64,000 nucleotides of DNA from Maribacter spongiicola (GTDB taxonomy: Bacteria; Bacteroidota; Bacteroidia; Flavobacteriales; Flavobacteriaceae). The stretch is from the NCBI RefSeq assembly GCF_004364165.1, contig NZ_SOAY01000011.1:992001-1056000 (forward strand), written 5' to 3'. A program made the position numbers and the translations under genes. The notes under the pieces are model-generated. The model had not been told where the DNA came from, made no database searches, and worked only from the letters and a program-made list of their open reading frames with translations. The first letter of the stretch is position 1; each line of letters opens with the position of its first letter. This document shows, one piece after another, positions 43,011-52,269 of this stretch.

Positions 43011-43038
43011 AAAGCCTTTCAATCGAAAGGCTTTTTTT
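43011..43038. terminator. Terminator between the GNAT-like gene and mtaB
   Basis: AAAGCCTTTC / GAAAGGCTTT, a 10-bp stem with an AATC loop followed by a T run on the plus strand. The convergent mtaB may use the opposite orientation. Confidence 0.85.
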
Positions 43039-44365
43039 ATGCTTCTACTTGTACGTTCACAAATTCAAAACGAACCAAACCATCTTTATCTATTTCAGTA
43101 AGCCTAACTTGGTGTAAAGTATTCACCAATTCAGGATTCCAAGGTGATTTTACTTTTACGTAATTCTCAGTAAACCCATGAATATAGCCTTCTTTATTCT
43201 CACCCTCAAACAATACGGTTAACTCGTTACCTAACTGACTCTCATAGAACGCTCGTCTCTTCTTTACAGATAATCCGCGTAACATTTTACTCCTTTTACT
43301 CCTTACTTTATTAGACACAACACCATCCATTGTAGCAGCGGGAGTATTATCTCTTTCTGAATACGTAAAAACATGTAAATAAGAAACATCTAAATCATTC
43401 AGAAAGTGATACGTTTCTAAAAAATGTTCTTCTGTCTCACCAGGGAAACCAACGATTACATCAACTCCAACACAGCAATTCGGCATTACCTCTCTAATCT
43501 TCGCTACACGTTCTTTATAAAGATTTGTCATATAACGCCGCTTCATTAACTTAAGAAGATCATCACTACCGCTCTGCAGAGGAATATGAAAATGAGGGAC
43601 AAATGTTTTACTTTGAGAAACAAACTCAATTGTTTCGTTCTTTAAAAGATTGGGCTCTATTGAAGAGATTCGCAAACGATGAATACCCTCAACATCGTCT
43701 AAAGCCGTAACAAGATCCAAAAAAGTATGCTCATGTTTTTTATTACCAAACTCTCCTTTACCGTAGTCACCTATATTTACACCGGTTAATACAATTTCTT
43801 TAATACCCTGCTCTGATATATCGGCCGCATTTTTTAATACATTTTCTAAAGTATCGCTTCGAGAAATACCACGCGCTAGAGGAATTGTACAGTAAGTACA
43901 TTTATAATCACAACCATCTTGAACTTTTAAGAAAGCTCTTGTTCTATCACCAATAGCATAACTACCAACGTAAAAATCGGCATCTGCTATTTCACAAGAA
44001 TGAACCTTACCGTGATCATTTTTGGTTAAATCGTTTATATAATCGGTAATCTTAAATTTTTCTGTAGCCCCTAAAACCAAATCTACCCCATCGACATCAG
44101 CAAGTTCTTCTGGTTTTAATTGCGCATAACAACCCACAGCAGCAATAAAAGCATCGGGATTTATCTTCTGCGCTTTCTTAACTATAGTCTTAAATTTTTT
44201 ATCCGCGTTATCGGTTACAGAACATGTATTAATAACATACATATCTGCCTCTTCTGAAAAGTCTACCCTATCAAACCCCTCGTCTGCAAAACTTCGGGCT
44301 ATGGTAGATGTTTCTGAAAAGTTCAACTTACATCCTAAAGTGTAAAAAGCCACTTTTTTCTTCAT
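43037..44365 (-). CDS. mtaB: tRNA threonylcarbamoyladenosine(37) methylthiotransferase
   Basis: 442 residues. N-terminal MTTase domain with Cys12, Cys48 and Cys79 for one [4Fe-4S] cluster; radical-SAM CxxxCxxC (Cys152, Cys156, Cys159 in GCDYKCTYC) for the second; and a C-terminal TRAM domain. The MtaB rather than MiaB/RimO type is suggested by length and by the opening KKVAFYTLGCKLNFSET. It converts t6A37 to ms2t6A in ANN-decoding tRNAs. Confidence 0.93.
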   Translation of the reverse strand: MKKKVAFYTLGCKLNFSETSTIARSFADEGFDRVDFSEEADMYVINTCSVTDNADKKFKTIVKKAQKINPDAFIAAVGCYAQLKPEELADVDGVDLVLGATEKFKITDYINDLTKNDHGKVHSCEIADADFYVGSYAIGDRTRAFLKVQDGCDYKCTYCTIPLARGISRSDTLENVLKNAADISEQGIKEIVLTGVNIGDYGKGEFGNKKHEHTFLDLVTALDDVEGIHRLRISSIEPNLLKNETIEFVSQSKTFVPHFHIPLQSGSDDLLKLMKRRYMTNLYKERVAKIREVMPNCCVGVDVIVGFPGETEEHFLETYHFLNDLDVSYLHVFTYSERDNTPAATMDGVVSNKVRSKRSKMLRGLSVKKRRAFYESQLGNELTVLFEGENKEGYIHGFTENYVKVKSPWNPELVNTLHQVRLTEIDKDGLVRFEFVNVQVEA

Positions 44366-44449
44366 CTAATAATCTCTTTGAGCGTTTAAAAATACCTAAA
44401 CTACAATTAGCAGTAACACGCTAAATAATTGAATTTCAATTCTAAATAT

Positions 44450-45625
44450 TTAATACTTTCTCCATTTTTTTGTTACTTCAAATACATGGGTTAAAATATT
44501 GGCTTCAACTTCATCAAACTCCACCCCTCTTCTAGCCATCATTACTTTAGCAGCATCAAATGCTTTTGCAGGTTGATATGCCGTAAACCCAGATGCACCA
44601 CCCCAACTAAAACTAGGAACAAAATTTCTAGGAAACCCAGGAACGTAAATATTCGAATTTACCCCTATCACAGTACCAGTATTAAACATGGTATTAATAG
44701 CGGTCTTACTATGATCACCCATCATTAGACCACAAAATTGCAACCCTGTTTGTTCGAAACTCTCTGTGGCGTAATTCCACAAACGGACTTTAGCATAATT
44801 ATTTTTTAGGTTTGAGTTATTTGAATCTGCACCTATATTACACCATTCCCCTAACACAGCATTACCCAAGTACCCTTCATGACCTTTACTTGAATATCCA
44901 AAAATAACCGAATTACTAACTTCACCACATACTTTACTAAACGGACCAATAGTAGTTGCTCCATAGAGCTTACCGCCCATCTTTATGATAGCATTATTAC
45001 AAAGTGCCAAACCACCACGTATAAGGCTACCTTCCCAAATTTCAGAATTCTTACCTAAGTAAATAGGTCCGTCGGTAGCATTTAGTATACTAAACTCAAC
45101 CTTTGCTCCTTCTTCTAGAAATATACGCTCTGGGTGAATTAATTGGTTGGTACTTGATATGGGTTGACTCTTTCGACCCTTTGTAATGAGATTAAAATCG
45201 AACTGTAAGATATCTGCGTTTTTATCGAAAATATCCCAAGTATTATTGATTTGAACTATATCACCCTTAAATTCAACTATATTAAAATCACTTAATTCAT
45301 CTGCAGTTTTAGAAGTTGCAGCTAAATAAGCGATTATCAATTCGCCTAACATTAGCTTTTCGCCCGACCGCAAAGCTTTAACCGCCTTTAGCAACTCGTT
45401 AGAGGGTAATACCGAAGCATCTATAAAAACATTAGAATCTTCTAGATTAACAGGATATTTTACACTTAAATATTCTTCGGTCAAAGATGTTACCGAAACT
45501 TTTAAAAATGCTTCCCAACGCTCTTTTAAGGTCATAATGCCTACTCGAATTTCTGAAACAGGACGCGTAAAAGTGAAAGGTAAAAGATGATTCCTACGAG
45601 GACCATCAAAAAGAATAAAGTTCAT
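44450..45625 (-). CDS. GlmU-like putative sugar nucleotidyltransferase
   Basis: 391 residues. N-terminal half: NFILFDGPRRNHLLPFTFTRPVSE, the GlmU-like NTP_transf_4 domain of Bacteroidota rather than the classical LaaGxGtR. C-terminal half: left-handed beta-helix hexapeptide repeats (for example VKIMGGKLYGATTIGPFSKV-like turns, IIKMGGKLYGATTIG), ending GVEFDEVEANIL. Sugar-1-phosphate nucleotidylation or transacylation is likely, but the exact sugar is unknown. Peptidoglycan or polysaccharide precursor synthesis is possible. Confidence 0.8.
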   Translation of the reverse strand: MNFILFDGPRRNHLLPFTFTRPVSEIRVGIMTLKERWEAFLKVSVTSLTEEYLSVKYPVNLEDSNVFIDASVLPSNELLKAVKALRSGEKLMLGELIIAYLAATSKTADELSDFNIVEFKGDIVQINNTWDIFDKNADILQFDFNLITKGRKSQPISSTNQLIHPERIFLEEGAKVEFSILNATDGPIYLGKNSEIWEGSLIRGGLALCNNAIIKMGGKLYGATTIGPFSKVCGEVSNSVIFGYSSKGHEGYLGNAVLGEWCNIGADSNNSNLKNNYAKVRLWNYATESFEQTGLQFCGLMMGDHSKTAINTMFNTGTVIGVNSNIYVPGFPRNFVPSFSWGGASGFTAYQPAKAFDAAKVMMARRGVEFDEVEANILTHVFEVTKKWRKY

Positions 45626-45716
45626 ACAAGATGATTTTTTTCAAAATTAACAAATATCCGTAGAGCATCTATATTTAATAGATAACTTCCTTTATTTAAA
45701 AGTTAAATGCAAAAGA

Positions 45717-45743
45717 AACGCCTTCGAAAATTTCGAAGGCGTT
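45717..45743 (-). terminator. Palindromic hairpin downstream of rpmE2
   Basis: AACGCCTTCGAAA / TTTCGAAGGCGTT, a perfect 13-bp inverted repeat with one central base. It sits 26 bp after the L31 stop and is followed on the minus strand by TCTTTT. Confidence 0.7.
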
Positions 45744-45768
45744 ATATTTAATAGTAAGAATAAGAATA

Positions 45769-46041
45769 CTATTCTTCTTCTTTTTTCTCTTCTTTAACGA
45801 ATTTCTTGTACTTGTTCTTGAACTTGTCGATACGACCTGCTGTATCCAAGAATTTAGCTTTACCAGTGTAAAACGGGTGAGAAGTTCTTGAAATTTCCAA
45901 TTTTACCAATGGATACTCAACACCATCTACATCTAAAGTCTCTTTAGTGTCAGCTGTTGATTTGGTCAAAAATACTTCTTCATTAGACATGTCCTTAAAG
46001 GCCACGATTCTATAATTTTCTGGGTGTATGTCTTTTTTCAT
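45769..46041 (-). CDS. rpmE2: 50S ribosomal protein L31 type B (zinc-independent)
   Basis: 90 residues from ATG 46041 ([20 protein letters not shown]); 13 codons of upstream open frame are not part of the family. [28 protein letters not shown] is the L31 core. No cysteine is present, so it is the type B, C-minus form that does not bind zinc. A charged [13 protein letters not shown] tail ends the protein. It has a clear TTG-N19-TATTTTTG promoter. Confidence 0.95.
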   Translation of the reverse strand: MKKDIHPENYRIVAFKDMSNEEVFLTKSTADTKETLDVDGVEYPLVKLEISRTSHPFYTGKAKFLDTAGRIDKFKNKYKKFVKEEKKEEE

Positions 46042-46090
46042 TTTAAAAACTTTAACGCACCCATTCCGACGGGCACTCATTTTAAGGCTG

Positions 46091-46120
46091 CAAAAATAGT
46101 GAAATTATACAAATGCACAA
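46091..46120 (-). promoter_or_regulatory. rpmE2 promoter (Bacteroidota type)
   Basis: On the minus strand TTG (46120-46118), 19-nt spacer, and TATTTTTG (46098-46091). The same layout as the rpmH promoter; initiation is expected near 46084. Confidence 0.7.
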
Positions 46121-46223
46121 TTAGAAATCAAAAAAAATATTAAAATTAAATTTTAGCACTTTTGTAACAAAATAAGTTTTCTATATACTAACTTAGAAAG
46201 TCAACCTTAAACCAATATTTATT

Positions 46224-46754
46224 ATGGAAGAGAATCAACCAAAAACAGGAAAGTTTGCATTAAAATACGGTATAATACTAGGGGTTATCGGTATTGTTCT
46301 TAGCTTGATGCTCTATTCTCAAGATTTGCATTATCAAATTGACCTCAAAAGATTATTTATTAATCTTTTACTTTCCTTAACCTTTATCGTTGTGGGAGGA
46401 AGTTTAGCCATGATAGAATTTAGAAAAGTTAATAACGACTTAATCTCATTTCGGCAAGGTTTAAAAATTGGTGTTGGGGTAGCTCTTGTTTCTGGAATTA
46501 TTGGCATTCTTTTTAATTTTATACTTACTGAAATTATTGACCCTGAAACAACTGAAAAAGCAATTAATTATGCCTCGGAAATGATGCTAGATGCAGGGAT
46601 GTCCAAAAATGACGTTGATAAAGCAATGGAAGATCAAAAAAATCAAAACCCTTTTAAACAGCTTGGAATGGGTCTTATTTTTTCAATTATTCTTGGTTTC
46701 ATTGGGTCTATAATACCAGCATTAATTATTAAAAAACAAGAAAATCTGAACTAA
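46224..46754 (+). CDS. DUF4199 membrane protein
   Basis: 176 residues. Four membrane segments (about 13-33, 44-65, 82-103, 146-168), with the SFRQGLKIGVGVALVSGIIG segment and a periplasmic or cytosolic helical loop (about 105-140) typical of DUF4199. The family is largely restricted to Bacteroidota and has no assigned function. 33 bp upstream of the GT2 gene, so probably in one operon. Confidence 0.78.
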   Translation: MEENQPKTGKFALKYGIILGVIGIVLSLMLYSQDLHYQIDLKRLFINLLLSLTFIVVGGSLAMIEFRKVNNDLISFRQGLKIGVGVALVSGIIGILFNFILTEIIDPETTEKAINYASEMMLDAGMSKNDVDKAMEDQKNQNPFKQLGMGLIFSIILGFIGSIIPALIIKKQENLN

Positions 46755-46787
46755 TTCGTACTTTTGACAGGAATACTTATATAACGC

Positions 46788-47747
46788 ATGCAATTATCAA
46801 TAGTAATTCCTTTACTTAACGAAGAAGAATCACTTAAAGAACTTCATGATTGGATTGTATCTGTGATGCAAGCCAATCATTTTTCTTATGAAATACTATT
46901 TGTTGATGATGGCAGTACCGATAGTTCATGGAGTATAATTTCTGAACTATCAAAACAGAATCCTTCAGTTAAAGGAATTCATTTTTTACGCAACTTCGGT
47001 AAATCGCAAGCACTACATGCCGGATTTAAAGCCGTAAGCGGCGATGTTATCATCACTATGGATGCCGATCTGCAAGATAACCCAGAAGAAATTCCGGAAT
47101 TATATCATATGATAACCAACGAAGGTTACGAATTGGTATCTGGCTGGAAAAAGAAACGCTACGATTCTATCGTCTTTAAAAACACGCCTTCAAAATTATT
47201 CAATTGGGCAGCTAGAAGAACATCTGGTGTTCTATTACATGATTTCAACTGTGGTCTAAAAGCATACGCGCATGATGTTGTAAAGAACATTGAAGTATCT
47301 GGCGAAATGCACAGATACATACCTGTTCTTGCAAAAAATGCCGGTTTTTCGAAAATTGGAGAAAAGGTAGTTCAACACCAAGCTCGTAAATACGGTAAAA
47401 CAAAATTCGGAATGGAACGTTTCATAAATGGCTTTCTAGATTTACTGACCATTTGGTTCGTATCTAGATTCGGTAAACGACCTATGCACTTATTTGGAGC
47501 ATTGGGCGTTTTAATGTTTTTGATCGGATTTGGATTTGCTATCTATTTGGGTATCGATAAATTATTCATCAACAAGTTTGGAAGATTAATTACAGACCGA
47601 CCACAATTTTATATTTCACTGATAGCCATGGTTATAGGAACACAATTGTTCTTAGCTGGTTTTCTTGGTGAAATATTAATACGTTCTAAGAAAGAAGAAA
47701 AAAGATATATCGTTTCAGAAGAAATAAACACAGCACTTTTACAATAG
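46788..47747 (+). CDS. Family 2 glycosyltransferase with two C-terminal membrane helices
   Basis: 319 residues. GT-A start LSIVIPLLNEEESLKEL, nucleotide-sugar aspartates in VDDGSTDSSW and the DxD in MDADLQDNPEEIPEL. Two membrane helices at about 229-255 and 270-295 place it on the inner membrane, as in DPM1/ArnC-like enzymes acting on undecaprenyl-linked substrates. Followed by a phosphohexomutase and an ABC exporter, which suggests envelope glycan synthesis and export. Confidence 0.88.
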   Translation: MQLSIVIPLLNEEESLKELHDWIVSVMQANHFSYEILFVDDGSTDSSWSIISELSKQNPSVKGIHFLRNFGKSQALHAGFKAVSGDVIITMDADLQDNPEEIPELYHMITNEGYELVSGWKKKRYDSIVFKNTPSKLFNWAARRTSGVLLHDFNCGLKAYAHDVVKNIEVSGEMHRYIPVLAKNAGFSKIGEKVVQHQARKYGKTKFGMERFINGFLDLLTIWFVSRFGKRPMHLFGALGVLMFLIGFGFAIYLGIDKLFINKFGRLITDRPQFYISLIAMVIGTQLFLAGFLGEILIRSKKEEKRYIVSEEINTALLQ

Positions 47748-47790
47748 TAAAATTCTTACTAACTTAAATGCACATAAAACTATAAACCAA

Positions 47791-49500
47791 ATGGATAACA
47801 TCCTTGATACTGCTAAAACCTGGCTAACCGATTTTTTCGACCCAGCTGTAAAAAAAGAAATTGAACACCTTATCGCCAACGATAAAGAAGAACTGAACGA
47901 CCGTTTCTATAAAAATATGGAATTCGGTACTGGCGGTATGCGAGGCGTTATGGGCGTGGGCACCAATCGTATTAACAAATATACATTGGGTAAAAGCACA
48001 CAGGGACTTAGCAATTACCTTAATAAGGTATATAAAGGGGAAGAAATTAAAGTGGTTATCGCTTTTGATTGCCGTCATAATAGTGATACACTAGCTAGAA
48101 TTGTAGCTGAAGTATTTTCTGCAAACAACATTAAAGTTTACCTTTTCTCAGATTTGCGTACTACTCCAGAACTTTCATTTGCAGTTAGACATTTAAACTG
48201 CCATGCCGGTATTGTACTTACAGCATCTCATAACCCACCAGAATATAATGGGTATAAGGTATATTGGACAGATGGCGGACAAATTGTACCTCCACAAGAC
48301 GGAGCTATAATTTCTGAAATCAACTCTCTTGATTTTGAAGATATAAAGTTTGATGCAAATGATAGCCTTATTCAAGTAATTGATAAGGAAGTAGATGAAG
48401 CTTTTATCTCACAGTCTGTAGCTGCAGGAAACTTTAATGCTGCTGGTAAAGATGATTTCAAAATTGTTTTTACATCATTACACGGAACTTCAATAACAGC
48501 TATACCAGAAGTATTAAAACGTGGCGGATATGAAAATGTAACTATTATCGAAGAACAGGCTAAACCTGACGGAAACTTCCCAACGGTAAAGTCTCCGAAT
48601 CCTGAGGAACCTGAGGCGCTTTCTATGGCTGTTAAAAAGGCTGAAGAAATTGGTGCTGATATGGTTGTAGGTACAGATCCAGATAGTGACCGTTTAGGTA
48701 TTGCCGTTCGTAATCTTGATGGAGAAATGGAAATTGTCAACGGAAACCAAGCTATGGTTTTAATGACAAAATTTCTTCTTGAAAAGAGAAAAGAAAAAGG
48801 ATTTAAAGGCAATGAATTTATTGCGACAACAATAGTATCTACCCCAATGATGGAGGCTATGGCTAAGGCATACGGAGTAGAATTTAAAACTTCGCTTACT
48901 GGCTTTAAATGGATCGGTAAAATGATCAAAGATTTCCCACAGTCAGATTTTATTGGTGGTGGTGAAGAAAGCTTTGGTTATATGGTAGGTGATTTTGTTC
49001 GCGATAAAGATGCGGTTACCTCTACCCTATTGGCGTGTGAAATTGCTAGTCAGGCGAAAGCTAATGGTAGCTCTTTCTATAAAGACTTAATTCAATGTTA
49101 TGTTGATTATGGCTTCTACAAAGAGCATTTAGTTTCTATTACCAAAAAAGGGATTAGTGGTGCTGAAGAAATTAAGCAGATGTTGAAAGATTTCAAGGAA
49201 AATCCGGTGGAATCTGTTGCTGGTTCTAAAGTAAAGTGGATTGAAGATTATAATACTTCAATTGCTAAAAATGTATTGACTGGCGAAGAGAAAACTATTG
49301 ATATACCAAAATCTAATGTTTTAATTTACGAAACTGAAGATGGTACAAGAATAGCAGCAAGACCAAGTGGAACGGAACCTAAGGTGAAATTCTACATCAG
49401 CACGAATACGAAATTAGAAAAAACTGAAGATTATAAAAAAGTGGCAGCAGAACTTGACAATAAAGTCAAGAGCATTCTTGCTGAGCTTAATTTAGCTTAA
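47791..49500 (+). CDS. Phosphohexomutase (phosphoglucomutase/phosphomannomutase)
   Basis: 569 residues, four domains. Active-site serine Ser146 in TASHNPPEYNGYK, metal-binding DPDSDR (296-301), sugar-binding GGEESFGY near 389-396, and phosphate-binding RPSGTEPKVKFY near 531-542. This PGM/PMM type supplies hexose-1-phosphate for sugar-nucleotide synthesis, fitting the upstream glycosyltransferase. Its stop overlaps the next gene's ATG by one base (TAATG), so the two are translationally coupled. Confidence 0.93.
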   Translation: MDNILDTAKTWLTDFFDPAVKKEIEHLIANDKEELNDRFYKNMEFGTGGMRGVMGVGTNRINKYTLGKSTQGLSNYLNKVYKGEEIKVVIAFDCRHNSDTLARIVAEVFSANNIKVYLFSDLRTTPELSFAVRHLNCHAGIVLTASHNPPEYNGYKVYWTDGGQIVPPQDGAIISEINSLDFEDIKFDANDSLIQVIDKEVDEAFISQSVAAGNFNAAGKDDFKIVFTSLHGTSITAIPEVLKRGGYENVTIIEEQAKPDGNFPTVKSPNPEEPEALSMAVKKAEEIGADMVVGTDPDSDRLGIAVRNLDGEMEIVNGNQAMVLMTKFLLEKRKEKGFKGNEFIATTIVSTPMMEAMAKAYGVEFKTSLTGFKWIGKMIKDFPQSDFIGGGEESFGYMVGDFVRDKDAVTSTLLACEIASQAKANGSSFYKDLIQCYVDYGFYKEHLVSITKKGISGAEEIKQMLKDFKENPVESVAGSKVKWIEDYNTSIAKNVLTGEEKTIDIPKSNVLIYETEDGTRIAARPSGTEPKVKFYISTNTKLEKTEDYKKVAAELDNKVKSILAELNLA

Positions 49501-51326
49501 TGAACTATTTCAAAAAGATTCTTCGCTTTGCGAAGCCTTACAAGATATATGCTATTCTAAACATTATATCTAACATCTTTTATGCACTGTTTTCAACATT
49601 GGCCATGATTTCGTTATTTCCAATGTTGACAGTTCTTTTTGACAAAACAGAAGAAGTATATTCCAAACCAAAATGGAATGGCTTTTCTGATTTAAAGGAT
49701 TATGGTACAGACTATCTAAACTATTTCGTTACGGAACGAAGTAAAGATAACGACCCTGGCGAAGTGCTTATGGTAATGGTTGGTTTAATTATCACCATGT
49801 TCCTTTTAAAGAATTTGTTTAATTATTTAGCCATGTATTTCATCACGTTTTTACGTAATGGCGTACTTAAAGATCTACGTAATGAACTTTATGACAAAAC
49901 TGTAGAACTACCTATTTCGTATTATTCTGAAAAAAGAAAAGGTGATACGATTGCGCGTATTACTTCAGATGTACTAGAGATTCAACATTCATTTTTATCT
50001 ATTTTAGAACTAATTGTAAGAGAACCTTTGACGATTGTATTTACGATAATAGCTATGCTGGCCATTAGTCCGAAATTAACATTGTTCGTATTTCTATTTC
50101 TTCCACTTTCGGGATTTCTAATCTCCTTAATCGGAAAATCATTAAAGCGAAAATCAGATAAGGTTCAACAAGAACAAGGCTACTTCTTATCCATTTTAGA
50201 AGAAACATTAGGCGGATTACGAGTTATAAAAGCATTTAATGCCGAGTCTGTTTTTGCCAAAAAATTTCAAGCTTCTACTAAAAGATTTTTCAATTTTTCA
50301 AATAGCCTACTTAATAGACAAAACTTAGCTTCACCTACAAGTGAATTTTTTGGAATTGCTGCCATTGGCGTAATTCTATGGTATGGCGGTCAAATGGTAC
50401 TAGTAGATAAAACGCTTGAAGGTAGTTTATTCATAACCTACATGACATTGTCATATCAAATATTAACTCCCGCAAAAGCAATTAGCAAAGCTTCTTACAG
50501 TGTCAAAAAAGGTAATGCCGCAGCCGAACGTGTATTAGAGATTTTAGAGACAGAAAATCCGATTTCTGAAATTGAAAATCCTATTCAACAAGAAACTTTT
50601 AATACAGCCGTTAACATCAACAATATCTCATTCAAATATGAAGATGATTATGTGTTGAAGAATTTCAACTTAACTGTTGAAAAAGGTAAAACAGTTGCCT
50701 TAGTAGGGCAATCTGGTAGTGGAAAAAGTACTATTGCTAATCTTGTTACTCGTTTTTACGACGTTAATGAAGGAGATATTAGTATTGACGGGAATAACAT
50801 TAAAAACCTCAGTAAAAAATCGCTTCGAGCTTTATTAGGCTTGGTTACTCAAGATTCTATTTTATTTAACGACACTGTTAAAAATAACATCGGATTAGGA
50901 AAAGAAAATGCTACTGACGAAGAAATTATTGCAGCCGCTAAAATTGCAAATGCCCACGATTTTATCATGGATTTACCGAATGGCTATGACACTAATATTG
51001 GTGATAGCGGTAATAAATTAAGTGGCGGTCAAAAGCAACGTTTGTCTATTTCAAGAGCGGTATTAAAGAATCCACCGATAATGATTTTGGACGAAGCTAC
51101 ATCTGCTTTGGATACTGAAAGTGAGCGTTTAGTACAAGATGCACTTGAAAAAATGATGAAGAACAGAACTTCTATTGTCATTGCACACAGGCTTTCTACC
51201 ATTCAAAATGCAGATACGATTGTAGTACTTTTAAAGGGCGAGATTGTAGAGCAAGGCACTCATGCTGAACTTTTAGAGCTTAATGGTACATACAAGAAAT
51301 TAGTACAAATGCAATCGTTGGCTTAA
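49500..51326 (+). CDS. MsbA-like ABC exporter (TMD-NBD half transporter)
   Basis: 608 residues. The N-terminal six-helix domain (about 20-320) is followed by an ATPase domain with Walker A VGQSGSGKST near 402-411, signature LSGGQKQR near 507-514 and Walker B IMILDEATSALD near 526-537, then HRLS. Homodimer; lipid-linked oligosaccharide or lipid flippase activity is likely given the glycosyltransferase and mutase genes upstream, but drug export cannot be ruled out. Confidence 0.9.
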   Translation: MNYFKKILRFAKPYKIYAILNIISNIFYALFSTLAMISLFPMLTVLFDKTEEVYSKPKWNGFSDLKDYGTDYLNYFVTERSKDNDPGEVLMVMVGLIITMFLLKNLFNYLAMYFITFLRNGVLKDLRNELYDKTVELPISYYSEKRKGDTIARITSDVLEIQHSFLSILELIVREPLTIVFTIIAMLAISPKLTLFVFLFLPLSGFLISLIGKSLKRKSDKVQQEQGYFLSILEETLGGLRVIKAFNAESVFAKKFQASTKRFFNFSNSLLNRQNLASPTSEFFGIAAIGVILWYGGQMVLVDKTLEGSLFITYMTLSYQILTPAKAISKASYSVKKGNAAAERVLEILETENPISEIENPIQQETFNTAVNINNISFKYEDDYVLKNFNLTVEKGKTVALVGQSGSGKSTIANLVTRFYDVNEGDISIDGNNIKNLSKKSLRALLGLVTQDSILFNDTVKNNIGLGKENATDEEIIAAAKIANAHDFIMDLPNGYDTNIGDSGNKLSGGQKQRLSISRAVLKNPPIMILDEATSALDTESERLVQDALEKMMKNRTSIVIAHRLSTIQNADTIVVLLKGEIVEQGTHAELLELNGTYKKLVQMQSLA

Positions 51327-51363
51327 GACTACAAACCAGCTACATTAGAAATGTTTACGAATT

Positions 51364-51397
51364 AAAAAGCCATCTTTTTAGATGGCTTTGATTTTTT
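51364..51397 (+). terminator. Terminator after the ABC exporter gene
   Basis: AAAGCCATC / GATGGCTTT (51366-51374, 51381-51389) with a 6-nt loop, followed by GATTTTTT. It ends the DUF4199-GT2-mutase-exporter unit. Confidence 0.85.
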
Positions 51398-51412
51398 ATG
51401 AATAACACGAAA

Positions 51413-52129
51413 CTATCGAGCAACTTTAATATCGACAATCATAATTTGACCGTCGTTACTTTTCATTTTAATAGCTCCTTTGTGTCCCGCTGCATTCTCA
51501 AATAAAACAATTGTCGGATAATCTTGTGGTCCCATTGCCTCATCTTCATTTTCAATTACTAAATCTATAAGCGAACTTTCATCAGCAATTGCATCAAATT
51601 CTTCAACAGTCATTTGATCAGCTGTATTTTCCATTTTAGTCGTTGTACCGCCTTCTATTTGCTCATCTTGAAACAAATCATCTGGACTCATCCAAAATAA
51701 AAAGCCAGAGTTTGATGGACTCATATCATACCAAGCTAAATCAATAGTTGGTGCTATTTCTGCATCAATTTCATTGTATGTGTATAAATTTCCAGTACTT
51801 GTTGAAAAGAAACGCTTAGTATCCAACCCATCAGTATCAACTATGAACTCCACATTTTCATATAAAACATAACTCGACAATTCTTCAGCTTGCTCTTCAG
51901 TTTCTTCCGCAACTACCTCTTCTTCTACTTCCTCCTCGGTTTCTTCTTCTGCTTCCTCCTCAGCCTCTTCTTCGCTTTGGGTTTCTTCTTCTACTATTAC
52001 TTCCTCCTCTTCTTCTGTTTGCTCAGTTAAGCCTTCGATAATTACATCTTCATTATCGTCACTACATGAGATAATAGTAATTGATACCGTTAAAAAGCAT
52101 ACTAATAAAAAAATCTTCTTTAAAATCAT
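51413..52129 (-). CDS. Glu-rich surface-type lipoprotein of unknown function
   Basis: 238 residues. Lipoprotein signal ends TIISC (Cys22), followed at once by SDDNED. About 50 residues (35-85) are almost only Glu with Val, Ala, Thr and Gln in imperfect EEEAEEE-like blocks. The remaining 150 residues form a globular domain (FIVDTDGLDTKRFFSTSTGNLY, FLFWMSPDDLF, YPTIVLFENAAGHKG) I do not recognise. The acid-rich region after the cysteine resembles the lipoprotein export signal of Flavobacteriia, so surface exposure is likely. Confidence 0.72.
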   Translation of the reverse strand: MILKKIFLLVCFLTVSITIISCSDDNEDVIIEGLTEQTEEEEEVIVEEETQSEEEAEEEAEEETEEEVEEEVVAEETEEQAEELSSYVLYENVEFIVDTDGLDTKRFFSTSTGNLYTYNEIDAEIAPTIDLAWYDMSPSNSGFLFWMSPDDLFQDEQIEGGTTTKMENTADQMTVEEFDAIADESSLIDLVIENEDEAMGPQDYPTIVLFENAAGHKGAIKMKSNDGQIMIVDIKVAR

Positions 52130-52220
52130 AAAATTAAGTTTTGGTTTATTTTACAACGGATAGAATATATAAATATTTGTATACCTATTAAATATTATAA
52201 AATACCCTACGGAATGATTA

Positions 52221-52246
52221 AACCTTTTTCTAATTTCATGGTCTAA
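52221..52246 (+). promoter_or_regulatory. Candidate ECF autoregulatory promoter
   Basis: AACCTTTTTC (52221-52230) and GTCTAA (52241-52246), with 16 nt between the AACC and GTCT elements. The element spacing equals that upstream of the other ECF gene (16754-16779), though the sequences differ, as expected for different sigma factors. Confidence 0.45.
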
Positions 52247-52269
52247 GGATAAACAAACCTCATTTCTAG

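Noticed and set aside
48372..48929. 185-codon open frame on the minus strand inside the phosphohexomutase gene
   Set aside because: It lies wholly antisense to a gene with all its active-site motifs, and its translation shows no domain.
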